This document shows, in pieces, positions 17,251 through 24,461 of a stretch of DNA of 64,000 nt. A program made the position numbers and the translations under genes. Under the pieces are notes generated by a model, which was given only the letters and a program-made list of their open reading frames with translations, searched no databases and was not told where the DNA came from. Positions within the stretch are counted from its first letter, which is position 1. Every line of letters begins with the position of its first letter. Source of the stretch: Mobilicoccus sp032056465 (GTDB taxonomy: Bacteria; Actinomycetota; Actinomycetes; Actinomycetales; Dermatophilaceae); the NCBI RefSeq assembly GCF_032056465.1, contig NZ_DAMBCL010000010.1; one strand, given 5' to 3'.

Positions 17251-18294
17251 TCAGCGCTCGTCGGCGTCGGAACCGGTACCGGAGGAGTCGGGTGCCACGT
17301 CCGCCGCGTCGTCCCGCGTCCGTCCGTCGACCGTCGGGGAGTCGTCGGTCTCACGGCTGTCGTCGCCGGCCTGAGCGTCGGCACGACGGCGTCGGCGCTG
17401 GTCCACCTCGGCGCGGGCCGCCTGGATGAACTCCTCCGCACGGGCCTGGGCGCGGTCGCCCTCGGCCTTGGCGCTCGCGACGAAGTCGCTCGCCTTCGCC
17501 TGCACGTTGGCGCCGACGTTGGCGCTCTCGGCCTTGGCATTCGCGACGAAGTCGCTGGCCTTGGCCTGGACGTTCGCGGTCTCCGCCTTGGCCGCGGCGA
17601 TGAAGTTCTCGGCGGCCGCGGCGATCTGCTCCTTGACCGTCGCCGCGTACTCGTCGACGTACTCCTGGCCCGAGAGCTCACGCAGGGCCGCCATGATCTC
17701 GTCGGTGATGTGGCGGAGCACCTCGTGGTCGTCGGCGCGGTCCTCGTACTCCGAGAAGTCCATGGGGGTGCCGAACTTCATGCCGACCTGCATGACGTTG
17801 GGGATGATCTGGCCGGTGGGCTGGGCCTTGTCGGTGTCGATCATCGCGACCGGGATCACGGGCACGCCCGCGGTCAGAGCCATGCGGGCGATGCCGGTCT
17901 TGCCCTTGTAGAGCCGACCGTCGGGCGAGCGCGTGCCCTCGGGGTAGATGCAGAACAGCTCGCCCCGGCGCAGCACGGCGAGGCCGGCGTCCATCGCGAC
18001 CTGGCTCGCCGCCCCACCGGAGCGGTCGATGGGGATCTGACCCGTGCCCCGGAAGAACGCCGCCTTGAGACGGCCCTTGAGCCCGGGCTGGGTGAAGTAG
18101 TCGCTCTTGGCCGGGAACGTGATGCGCCGGCTGCTCATGAGCGGCAGGAAGATCGAATCCGAGAAGCTGAGGTGATTGCTCGCGAGGATCGCCGGACCGT
18201 GCGTGGGCACGTTCTCGACCCCCTCGGCATAGGGGCGGAACAGGACCCGCAGGACCGGGCCGATCAGCACGAGCTTGAAGAACCAATAAAGCAC
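17251..18294 (-). CDS. plsC: 1-acyl-glycerol-3-phosphate acyltransferase with repetitive amphipathic tail
   Basis: 347 residues. Acyltransferase core about 1-205 with NHLSFSD (H41, D46) and PEGTRSPDG (E119), making phosphatidate from lysophosphatidate at the inner membrane face; an N-terminal hydrophobic segment anchors it. The tail is unusual: from about 220 to 296, four units ending FIAAAKAE, FVANAKAE, FVASAKAE and FIQAARAE are spaced 18, 22 and 18 residues, forming long amphipathic Ala/Lys helices like LEA or apolipoprotein repeats. A disordered acidic C-terminus follows. Start GTG 18294 has GGAGG. Located upstream of macS by 12 nt. Confidence 0.9.
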   Translation of the reverse strand: MLYWFFKLVLIGPVLRVLFRPYAEGVENVPTHGPAILASNHLSFSDSIFLPLMSSRRITFPAKSDYFTQPGLKGRLKAAFFRGTGQIPIDRSGGAASQVAMDAGLAVLRRGELFCIYPEGTRSPDGRLYKGKTGIARMALTAGVPVIPVAMIDTDKAQPTGQIIPNVMQVGMKFGTPMDFSEYEDRADDHEVLRHITDEIMAALRELSGQEYVDEYAATVKEQIAAAAENFIAAAKAETANVQAKASDFVANAKAESANVGANVQAKASDFVASAKAEGDRAQARAEEFIQAARAEVDQRRRRRADAQAGDDSRETDDSPTVDGRTRDDAADVAPDSSGTGSDADER

Positions 18295-18323
18295 CTGAAC
18301 CTCCGGGTCGAGAACGCCCCCTC

Positions 18324-18329
18324 ACCGTA
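18324..18329 (-). promoter_or_regulatory. Candidate -10 box for plsC-macS-macR
   Basis: TACGGT on the minus strand, giving a leader of about 23 nt before GTG 18294. Confidence 0.4.
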
Positions 18330-18432
18330 CCGGCCGGTTCGTCCGAGCGGGAGGGTTGACTCACCTCCCTTGGGCCGACCTCGCCCGCGGGCTCTGCGAG
18401 AATCGGGACGACGACGGCGGGAGGTGGGATCC

Positions 18433-19218
18433 ATGACGCGCAACGACCCTGGCGGACGCGACGACATCGACGCTCGCTTCGCCGACATCGTCGCCCACTG
18501 GGACGATCCGCCGCCCGAGGCGACGGAGGACGACGGGGCCCTCGAAACGCCCCCGGTCGACCGCGCCGGTGGCGCGACCGCGGGCGGCGACGGGCCCGAT
18601 GGCGAGCCGGCCGACGAGAGGCCCCACCGGGTCGACGACCTCGCGACCGGACACGGCGCCGACACCCCGACCACCCCGGAGCACGGGCGCGGGGTCGAGT
18701 TCCCCGATCCCCGGCGCGACGTCGAGGACTCCGGCCGGGGTCACGGCGTGAACCCGCCGCCGGGGCGTCACCCCGGTCACACGTTCCCCGGTGCCGGTGT
18801 GTTCGGGACATCCGGCGCCTCCGGGGCCTCCGACACCGCAGGGACCTCCGGTCCGGCGCGCCCGGACGGGACGGCCGATGCGGACGCGGCGCCCGACGCA
18901 CGACCCGACTCGCGCTCCTCCACCGGCGACGCCTCCGGCTGGCGTGTCCACGTCCCCCCGGAGGACGAGGAGGAGACGTTCGTCCCTCCCCCGCCGCAGC
19001 CGTTGCCCGCGGTCCTCACCGACTGGCCCTTCTACCTGGCCCTCGGTGGTCTCGTCCTCGGCCCGCTGGCGCTCGTCCTGCTCGTGATGCTCGCCCCCAC
19101 GGAGCGCCACCTCATGTGGGTCGCGGCGGGCCTGACGATGGCGGGCTTCGTCACGCTGGTCCTGCGTCAACCGCTGGACCGCGACCCCGACGACACCGAC
19201 GACGGCGCCCGCGTCTGA
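18433..19218 (+). CDS. Membrane protein with long disordered N-terminus, unknown function
   Basis: 261 residues. It opens with a short conserved-looking helix DIDARFADIVAHWDD, then about 150 low-complexity Gly/Pro/Asp/Thr residues, then VLTDWPFYLALGGLVLGPLA and a second helix WVAAGLTMAGFVTLVLRQP. Start ATG 18433 has a GGAGGTGGG site. The arrangement (acidic N-terminal helix, linker, two C-terminal membrane helices) is seen in actinobacterial proteins near glucokinase loci, but no function can be given. It is divergent from plsC and convergent with the ROK operon. Confidence 0.75.
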   Translation: MTRNDPGGRDDIDARFADIVAHWDDPPPEATEDDGALETPPVDRAGGATAGGDGPDGEPADERPHRVDDLATGHGADTPTTPEHGRGVEFPDPRRDVEDSGRGHGVNPPPGRHPGHTFPGAGVFGTSGASGASDTAGTSGPARPDGTADADAAPDARPDSRSSTGDASGWRVHVPPEDEEETFVPPPPQPLPAVLTDWPFYLALGGLVLGPLALVLLVMLAPTERHLMWVAAGLTMAGFVTLVLRQPLDRDPDDTDDGARV

Positions 19219-19224
19219 CCGGCT

Positions 19225-19252
19225 CCGCCCCGGACCTCACGCCCCGGGGCGG
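19225..19252. terminator. Bidirectional terminator
   Basis: 9-bp perfect GC stem (19225-19233 with 19244-19252), 10-nt loop, exactly between two converging genes. Confidence 0.65.
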
Positions 19253-19257
19253 GCGGA

Positions 19258-20241
19258 TCACGCGTGACGGGCGAGGTCGGCGGCGCCGATGAGTCCGGCC
19301 TCGGGGCCGAGAGCGGCGTGCACGATGCGGGCCTCGGGACGATAACCCCGGCCCGGCAACCGGCGTCGGAACGCCTCCCGGGCCGGGTCGAGCAGCAGGT
19401 CACCGGCCGCGCTCACCCCGCCGCCGACGACGAACAACCCGGGATCGAACGCCGCGGCGAGTCCCGCCATGCCGATGCCGAGCCAGTGACCGATCTCCGC
19501 GAGGAGTTCGCGCGCCGTGGGGTCACCGTCCTGCGCCGCCTCGGTGACGAGCGGTCCGGCGAGGCGAGTGGGGTCTCCCCCGACGCGCGCGAGGAGGTCC
19601 TCGGCCACCGGTGAGCGGGTCGACATGAGGCCGCGCGCCTCCCGCACGAGGGCGTTGCCGCTCGCGTACTGCTCCCAACAGCCGCGGTTGCCGCACTCGC
19701 ACCGGATGCCGTCCGGCACGACCTGCATGTGGCCGAACTCGCCCGCGATGCCGAACCGGCCCCGCTGGAGGACGTGGTCGATGAGCAGGGCTCCGCCGAT
19801 GCCGGTGCCGAGGGTGATCATCACGACGTGCGACTCGCCCCGCGCGGCGCCGAAGCGCGACTCCGCCCACGCGGCCGCATTCGCGTCGTTGTCGACGGTG
19901 ATCGGGCGCCCGATGCGGTGCGACAGCGAGTCCCGCAGCGGTTCGTCGCGCCACGACAGGTGGGGCGCGAACACGACGGTCGCACGGTCGGCGCCGACGA
20001 ATCCGGCGGCCCCGATCCCCACGCCGTCCACGGTCCGCCCGTCCTCGCGGGCTCGCCCGAGGAGTTCCTCGACCGCGTCGACGATGATGTCCTCGACGAT
20101 CCGGGGGCTGCTCGAGCGGTCCGGGGTGTCGCGGCGTGTGCGGCACACGATCGTGCCTTCGGCGTCGACGAGGCCGGCGGCGACCTTCGTGCCACCGATG
20201 TCGACGCCGATGGCGAGGCCCTCGTCGGCGGCAGGCGTCAC
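19258..20241 (-). CDS. glkA: ROK-family sugar kinase, probable glucokinase
   Basis: 327 residues. ATP motif IGVDIGGTKVAAGLVD; catalytic Asp in DNDANAAAW; ROK zinc site GEFGHMQV with CECGNRGCWEQYASG. Strong overall resemblance to Streptomyces GlkA, which phosphorylates glucose and takes part in carbon catabolite control. No N-terminal HTH, so an enzyme rather than a ROK repressor. Its start overlaps the stop of the preceding ROK gene by 4 nt. The two tandem paralogues share fold and motifs; which one is the main glucokinase is uncertain. Confidence 0.85.
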   Translation of the reverse strand: MTPAADEGLAIGVDIGGTKVAAGLVDAEGTIVCRTRRDTPDRSSSPRIVEDIIVDAVEELLGRAREDGRTVDGVGIGAAGFVGADRATVVFAPHLSWRDEPLRDSLSHRIGRPITVDNDANAAAWAESRFGAARGESHVVMITLGTGIGGALLIDHVLQRGRFGIAGEFGHMQVVPDGIRCECGNRGCWEQYASGNALVREARGLMSTRSPVAEDLLARVGGDPTRLAGPLVTEAAQDGDPTARELLAEIGHWLGIGMAGLAAAFDPGLFVVGGGVSAAGDLLLDPAREAFRRRLPGRGYRPEARIVHAALGPEAGLIGAADLARHA

Positions 20242-21248
20242 CGCAGCCCCTCCTCGCGCGCGAGCGCCGCCGCACCGACGACCCCGGCGTCGTCGAGCAG
20301 TTCGGCGAATTCCATCCGCGCGTAGGGCCGGAAACCACGACCCGTGATGCCCTCCTCGAACGCCTCTCTCGCGGGCAGGAGCAGGAGGTCACCGGCCTGG
20401 GAGACGCCGCCGCCGATGAGGATGAGCTCGGGATCCAGCACGGCGGTCAGTGACGCCGCGCCCGCACCGATCCAGCGTCCGAGGTCGGCGATGAGGTCGA
20501 TCGAGGCGGAATCCCCCTCCAGCGCCGCGGCGGTGATGTCGGGCCCGCTGAGTTCGTCGGGCTCGTCACCACACCGGGCCCGCAACGCCGCAGCCTCGGG
20601 CCCGGCCACGGCGACGAGCCGGCGCGCCTCGCGCAGCAGGGCGGTGCCGGAGCCGTACTGCTCGAGGCAGCCTTGGACGCCGCAGCCGCACAACCGGCCG
20701 TCGGGCACCATCCGGATGTGTCCGAGCTCGGCGCCGACGCCGAAGGCACCGCGCAGCAGCCGGCCCGCCGTGACGACGCCGCCTCCGACGCCCGTCCCGA
20801 TCGTGAGGAACACGAGATCGTCGACGTCACGGGCAGGGCCGTGGACGAACTCGCCCCACGTGGCGGCATTGGCGTCGTTCTCCATGACGACGGGCAGTCC
20901 CACGAGCTCGGCGAGCCGCGCCTTGAGCGGCTCGTCGCGCCACGCGACGTTGGGGGCGAACATCACCCTCTCGCGCGCGCGGTCGAGGAAACCGGCGACG
21001 GCGACGCCGACCGCGGGGACGTCCTGGTCCGCGGTGAGGTCCCGGACCACCTCGGCCGCGGCCGACGTGATCTCCGACGCGTCCTGCGCGGGGGTGTCGC
21101 GGCGGGCGCGGCGGATGATCCGCCCCTCCGGCCCGACGAGTGCACCGAGGATCTTCGTGCCGCCGATGTCGAGCCCGACCGTGACGTCCCCCGCCCGGGC
21201 CTCCCTGGCGGCACCCGTCACGTCGTCTCCGCGCGTCGGGTCGGTCAT
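20238..21248 (-). CDS. Second ROK-family sugar kinase
   Basis: 336 residues, tandem paralogue of the next gene. LDIGGTKILGALVG (ATP), ENDANAATWGEF with catalytic Asp, and AELGHIRMVPDG plus CGCGVQGCLEQYGSG (zinc site). It keeps all catalytic residues but differs around the sugar-contact loops, suggesting divergence in substrate (for example mannose, glucosamine or N-acetyl sugars) rather than redundancy; this is inference. Overlaps both neighbours by 4 nt, so translation is coupled across the SRPBCC operon. Confidence 0.85.
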   Translation of the reverse strand: MTDPTRGDDVTGAAREARAGDVTVGLDIGGTKILGALVGPEGRIIRRARRDTPAQDASEITSAAAEVVRDLTADQDVPAVGVAVAGFLDRARERVMFAPNVAWRDEPLKARLAELVGLPVVMENDANAATWGEFVHGPARDVDDLVFLTIGTGVGGGVVTAGRLLRGAFGVGAELGHIRMVPDGRLCGCGVQGCLEQYGSGTALLREARRLVAVAGPEAAALRARCGDEPDELSGPDITAAALEGDSASIDLIADLGRWIGAGAASLTAVLDPELILIGGGVSQAGDLLLLPAREAFEEGITGRGFRPYARMEFAELLDDAGVVGAAALAREEGLR

Positions 21249-21796
21249 GCCTGCTCCTGTCGTCCGTCATGGAGGTTCGATGTCCCCGCGTCGTCGCTCC
21301 GGCCGCTCTCGCGGGGGGACTCCTCGGCGGGATCCGTGGTCGCGGTGCCGCGGCCCGCCCGGGCCTCGATCGTCGTGGCGGCGCTCCGCAGGCCACGGGC
21401 GAGAAGATCGCCCACGTCGGCGATGTCACGCAGCACCTGCGGCGCGTGGTCGTGCGCCCAGCGGCGACCACGACACCAGGGGCAGGAGTCGCAGGTGTCG
21501 CTCGGATGCGGTGGCCGGTCCTCCCCGCGCGAGTCCTCCCCGGCGAACAGGCGGGCGACGGACGGGGCGAAGCCCTCGGTCACCGCTCCCGCGTCGGCGA
21601 CCAGGCGCAGCACCCGGTCGGTCGACGAGGCGTGCCCTGCCCCTGCGGACTTCGCCGAGTCGGCGTCCGAGTCCGAGTCCGAGTCCGAGTGCGAGGGGGA
21701 GGGTGCGGGTGAGGGCGACTCACGACGCGCGCGACGCAGCGCCTCCGACAGTCGCCTCGCCTCCTCCGCCGCGGATCCGATCGGGGCGTCGCTCAT
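21245..21796 (-). CDS. Unknown protein with CDSCPWCRG motif
   Basis: 183 residues, no recognised family. The N-terminal helix (EEARRLSEALRRARRE) is followed by a Ser-Asp run encoded by a GAGTCC-type microsatellite at 21661-21696. A central segment STDRVLRLVADAGAVTEGF leads to CDSCPWCRGRRW, a compact two-pair cysteine motif suited to zinc or thiol chemistry, and then a helix VLRDIADVGDLLARGLRSAA. The organisation is seen in actinobacteria beside SRPBCC and ROK genes, so it is probably a conserved partner in that operon. Overlaps both neighbours by 4 nt. Confidence 0.7.
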   Translation of the reverse strand: MSDAPIGSAAEEARRLSEALRRARRESPSPAPSPSHSDSDSDSDADSAKSAGAGHASSTDRVLRLVADAGAVTEGFAPSVARLFAGEDSRGEDRPPHPSDTCDSCPWCRGRRWAHDHAPQVLRDIADVGDLLARGLRSAATTIEARAGRGTATTDPAEESPRESGRSDDAGTSNLHDGRQEQA

Positions 21797-22236
21797 CCCT
21801 CGGCCCGGGCCTTGAGCCCGCCCAGCGCCGTCGTGACGATGGTCTTCTCGGCCTTGCGGCGCAGCATCCCCGGCAGCGGCACGGCGAGGTCGACGGCGAG
21901 GTCGTAGGTGACGAGAGTTCCGTCACCCTCCCGAGCGATGACGTACCGGCCGTCGAGGGCCTTGAGCTTGCTCGAACGCACCAGGTGCCACGTCACCTCA
22001 CCGACGCCGTCCTCGGCCAACTGCCAGTCGTACGCCAGGACGTAGGTGTCGCTGACGGGCCCCGCGTCGATCGTGAACTCCACCTCCTGCGGCCACGAGT
22101 CGGCGTCCTCGCTGAGCACCGTGACGGAACGCACGTCCGCAGACCACTCCGGATACGACTCGACGTCGGCCACGATGTCGCAGACCGTTCCGGGCTCGGC
22201 GGCGATACGGATTGACTCCTGTGTTCTTGCAGACAT
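21793..22236 (-). CDS. SRPBCC (START-like) lipid-binding family protein
   Basis: 147 residues forming one SRPBCC helix-grip fold: ESIRIAAEPGTVCDIVADVE, YPEWSADVRSVTVL, then alternating strands and the long C-terminal helix RRKAEKTIVTTALGGLKAR. Relatives bind hydrophobic ligands; the mycobacterial orthologue at this position is Rv2185c. First gene of an overlapping four-gene operon. ATG 22236 lies 6 nt after a TAGCCT box, with no ribosome site, so the mRNA is probably leaderless. Confidence 0.85.
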   Translation of the reverse strand: MSARTQESIRIAAEPGTVCDIVADVESYPEWSADVRSVTVLSEDADSWPQEVEFTIDAGPVSDTYVLAYDWQLAEDGVGEVTWHLVRSSKLKALDGRYVIAREGDGTLVTYDLAVDLAVPLPGMLRRKAEKTIVTTALGGLKARAEG

Positions 22237-22242
22237 GTCCGT

Positions 22243-22248
22243 AGGCTA
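22243..22248 (-). promoter_or_regulatory. -10 box, leaderless SRPBCC operon
   Basis: TAGCCT on the minus strand ends 6 nt before ATG 22236. Confidence 0.65.
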
Positions 22249-22268
22249 GCCTCGCGCAGCCCCACGAG

Positions 22269-22274
22269 TAGGGT
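22269..22274 (+). promoter_or_regulatory. Candidate -10 box for fadD
   Basis: TAGGGT in the 90-bp divergent spacer; predicted leader about 46 nt with a GAGGAG ribosome site before ATG 22327. Confidence 0.45.
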
Positions 22275-22326
22275 GACCGAGGCTCGGGCACCCCGCCCAC
22301 CCGCCGCAACGCGTGAAGAGGAGCCG

Positions 22327-24132
22327 ATGCGCGAATCCATCATCCCCCCGGTCGTCCCCCCGACCACCGAGGGCACTCTGGCTGACATCCCCGCCCGCAA
22401 CGCCGAGCGACGAGGTGACCGGGTCGTGTTCTCGGTCAAGGACCCCGGGGTGGCGGACGCCACGTGGCGCGACGTCACCGCCCGTGACTTCCTCGCCGAG
22501 GTACGCCGACTGGCGAAGGGGTTCGTCGCCGCCGGCATCGAGGTCGGCGACCGCGTCGCGATCATGAGCCGCACCCGTTACGAATGGACGCTGCTCGACT
22601 TCGCCCTCTGGACGGCCGGGGCCGTCCCGGTCCCGGTCTACGAGACCTCCTCGGCCCACCAACTGCAGTGGATCCTCCAGGACACCGCGGCTCGGGCCAT
22701 CGTCGTCGAGGACGAGTCCCACGCGAGCGTGGCCACGGAGGTCCGGGACGACTGCCCGGCCCTCGAGCACGTGTGGTCGATCGTCGGTGGCGGACTCGAC
22801 GACCTCCGTGAGGCGGGTCGGGAGATCGACGACGCCACGCTCGCCGCCCGACGCGAGGGCATGGACCGCACCTCGCTCGCGACGATCATCTACACCTCGG
22901 GGACGACCGGACGCCCCAAGGGCTGCGAGTTGACCCACGGCAACTTCATGGACCTCTCCGACAACATCGTCGTCGTCCTCGCCCCGATCCTCGCGCCCGA
23001 CGACGCGTCGATGCTCATGTTCCTGCCGCTCGCGCACGTCTTCGCACGGCTCATCCAGGTCGTCGCCGTCGACGCCTGCATGCGCGTCGGGCACGCCCCC
23101 GACATCAAGAACCTCATGGGTGATCTGTCGGACTTCCGGCCGACGTTCCTCCTCGCGGTGCCGCGCGTGTTCGAGAAGGTCTTCAACGCCTCCGACCAGT
23201 CGGCCCGCGCCGACGGCAAGGGCGGCATCTTCACCCGCGCGACCCGTACCGCCATCGCCTACAGCCGTGGCCTCGACGACCCCCACGGGCCCTCGCCGCG
23301 CATCCGCATCGCGCACGCGGTGATGGAGCGGCTCGTCTACCGCAAGATCCGGGCCCAGCTCGGCGGCAAGATCGCCTGGGCCGTCTCCGGCGGGGCGCCG
23401 CTCGGTGAACGTCTCGGCCACTTCTTCCGCGGCATCGGCATCACGATCCTCGAGGGGTACGGCCTCACCGAGACCACCGCCCCTGTCGCGGTCGGACGTC
23501 CCGACGACCTGCGCATCGGCGCCGTCGGCCTGCCGATCCCCGGGGTGGGTGTCCGCATCGACGCCGACGGCGAGGTCCTCGTCAAGGGTGAGGGCGTTTT
23601 CCGGGCCTACCGCGGCAACGCCGAGGCGACGGCGGCCGCCTTCACCGACGACGGATGGTTCCGCACCGGCGACCTCGGTGACGTCGACGAGCACGGGTTC
23701 CTCTCGATCACCGGGCGTAAGAAGGAGATCCTCGTCACCGCGGGTGGGAAGAACGTCGCCCCCGCGGGCCTGGAGGACATCATCCGCGCCCACCCGATCG
23801 TGTCGCAGGCCGTCGTCGTGGGTGACCAGCGGCCGTTCGTCGCCGCGCTCGTGACGATCGACGCCGACATGGTGCCCGCCTGGGCGGCCTCCCACGGCCG
23901 GGACGACCTCACCCCGGAGGCCTGCCTCACCGACCCCATGGTCCGCGAGCACATCCAGATGGCCGTCGACCGCGCCAACGGCACGGTCAGCCGCGCCGAG
24001 AGTGTGCGCTCCTTCCGCATCATCCCGGGTGACTTCACCGAGGCCAACGGCTACCTCACCCCGTCGCTCAAGCTGAAGCGCAAGGAGATCATGCGCGACT
24101 TCGAGGGCGACGTGGAGGCCATCTACTCCTGA
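22327..24132 (+). CDS. fadD15: Long-chain acyl-CoA synthetase (FadD15 type)
   Basis: 601 residues, AMP-forming adenylating enzyme. Motifs: IIYTSGTTGRPKGCELTHGN (P-loop), LEGYGLTETTAP (adenine pocket), WFRTGDLGDVDEHGF (Asp binding ribose), GRKKEILVTAGGKNVAP (hinge) and the C-terminal Lys region TPSLKLKRKEIMRDF. It activates long-chain fatty acids to CoA thioesters at the membrane. ATG 22327 is preferred over GTG 22273 because GAGGAG stands just before it. Divergent from the SRPBCC operon, matching the mycobacterial Rv2185c/Rv2187 order. Confidence 0.93.
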   Translation: MRESIIPPVVPPTTEGTLADIPARNAERRGDRVVFSVKDPGVADATWRDVTARDFLAEVRRLAKGFVAAGIEVGDRVAIMSRTRYEWTLLDFALWTAGAVPVPVYETSSAHQLQWILQDTAARAIVVEDESHASVATEVRDDCPALEHVWSIVGGGLDDLREAGREIDDATLAARREGMDRTSLATIIYTSGTTGRPKGCELTHGNFMDLSDNIVVVLAPILAPDDASMLMFLPLAHVFARLIQVVAVDACMRVGHAPDIKNLMGDLSDFRPTFLLAVPRVFEKVFNASDQSARADGKGGIFTRATRTAIAYSRGLDDPHGPSPRIRIAHAVMERLVYRKIRAQLGGKIAWAVSGGAPLGERLGHFFRGIGITILEGYGLTETTAPVAVGRPDDLRIGAVGLPIPGVGVRIDADGEVLVKGEGVFRAYRGNAEATAAAFTDDGWFRTGDLGDVDEHGFLSITGRKKEILVTAGGKNVAPAGLEDIIRAHPIVSQAVVVGDQRPFVAALVTIDADMVPAWAASHGRDDLTPEACLTDPMVREHIQMAVDRANGTVSRAESVRSFRIIPGDFTEANGYLTPSLKLKRKEIMRDFEGDVEAIYS

Positions 24133-24153
24133 TCCGGGGTCCTGGATCGACCT

Positions 24154-24215
24154 CCTCCCGCGACGACACGCCGGCCGGCCCCCCTCGACGGGGCCGGCCG
24201 GTGCGTCGTGGGAGG
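24154..24215. terminator. Strong terminator after fadD
   Basis: Core 12-bp GC stem (24171-24182 with 24190-24201 approximately) extended by pairing of flanking ACGAC/GTCGT and CCTCCC/GGGAGG segments. Confidence 0.75.
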
Positions 24216-24329
24216 GGTCTCCCTCGGCGACGCGTCTGCACGAGGAGCGGAGATGGGCACCGGGCCCCTCGCTCCGCACCCTCCCACCGCCTCCCCCCAG
24301 CTGCCACAGCTGCCCCAGCTGCCCTCCGG

Positions 24330-24363
24330 CCCTCCGATCCGATGACGTCATCCGATCTGAGGG
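24330..24363. repeat. 34-bp near-perfect palindrome
   Basis: Arms 24330-24346 and 24347-24363 differ at only two positions; the centre GATGACGTCATC is perfectly self-complementary with no loop. This looks more like a protein-binding site than a terminator. Confidence 0.8.
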
Positions 24364-24461
24364 CGGCGTGTCGTCATCCGGTCGGGGGGGTGGCGTGTCC
24401 GGGGTGGGTGAGGGCGGGCGTCACGATCCGGGGCGGCGTCGAGCACGAGGCCCTGGGTCGG

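Larger units (their letters stand above)
24133..24461. other. Convergent intergenic region rich in inverted repeats
   Basis: 329 bp between converging fadD and lipoprotein genes. Holds a long terminator hairpin (24154-24215), three 9-bp CAGCTGCC(A/C) tandem copies at 24298-24324, and a 34-bp near-palindrome (24330-24363). No ORF of interest. Confidence 0.7.
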
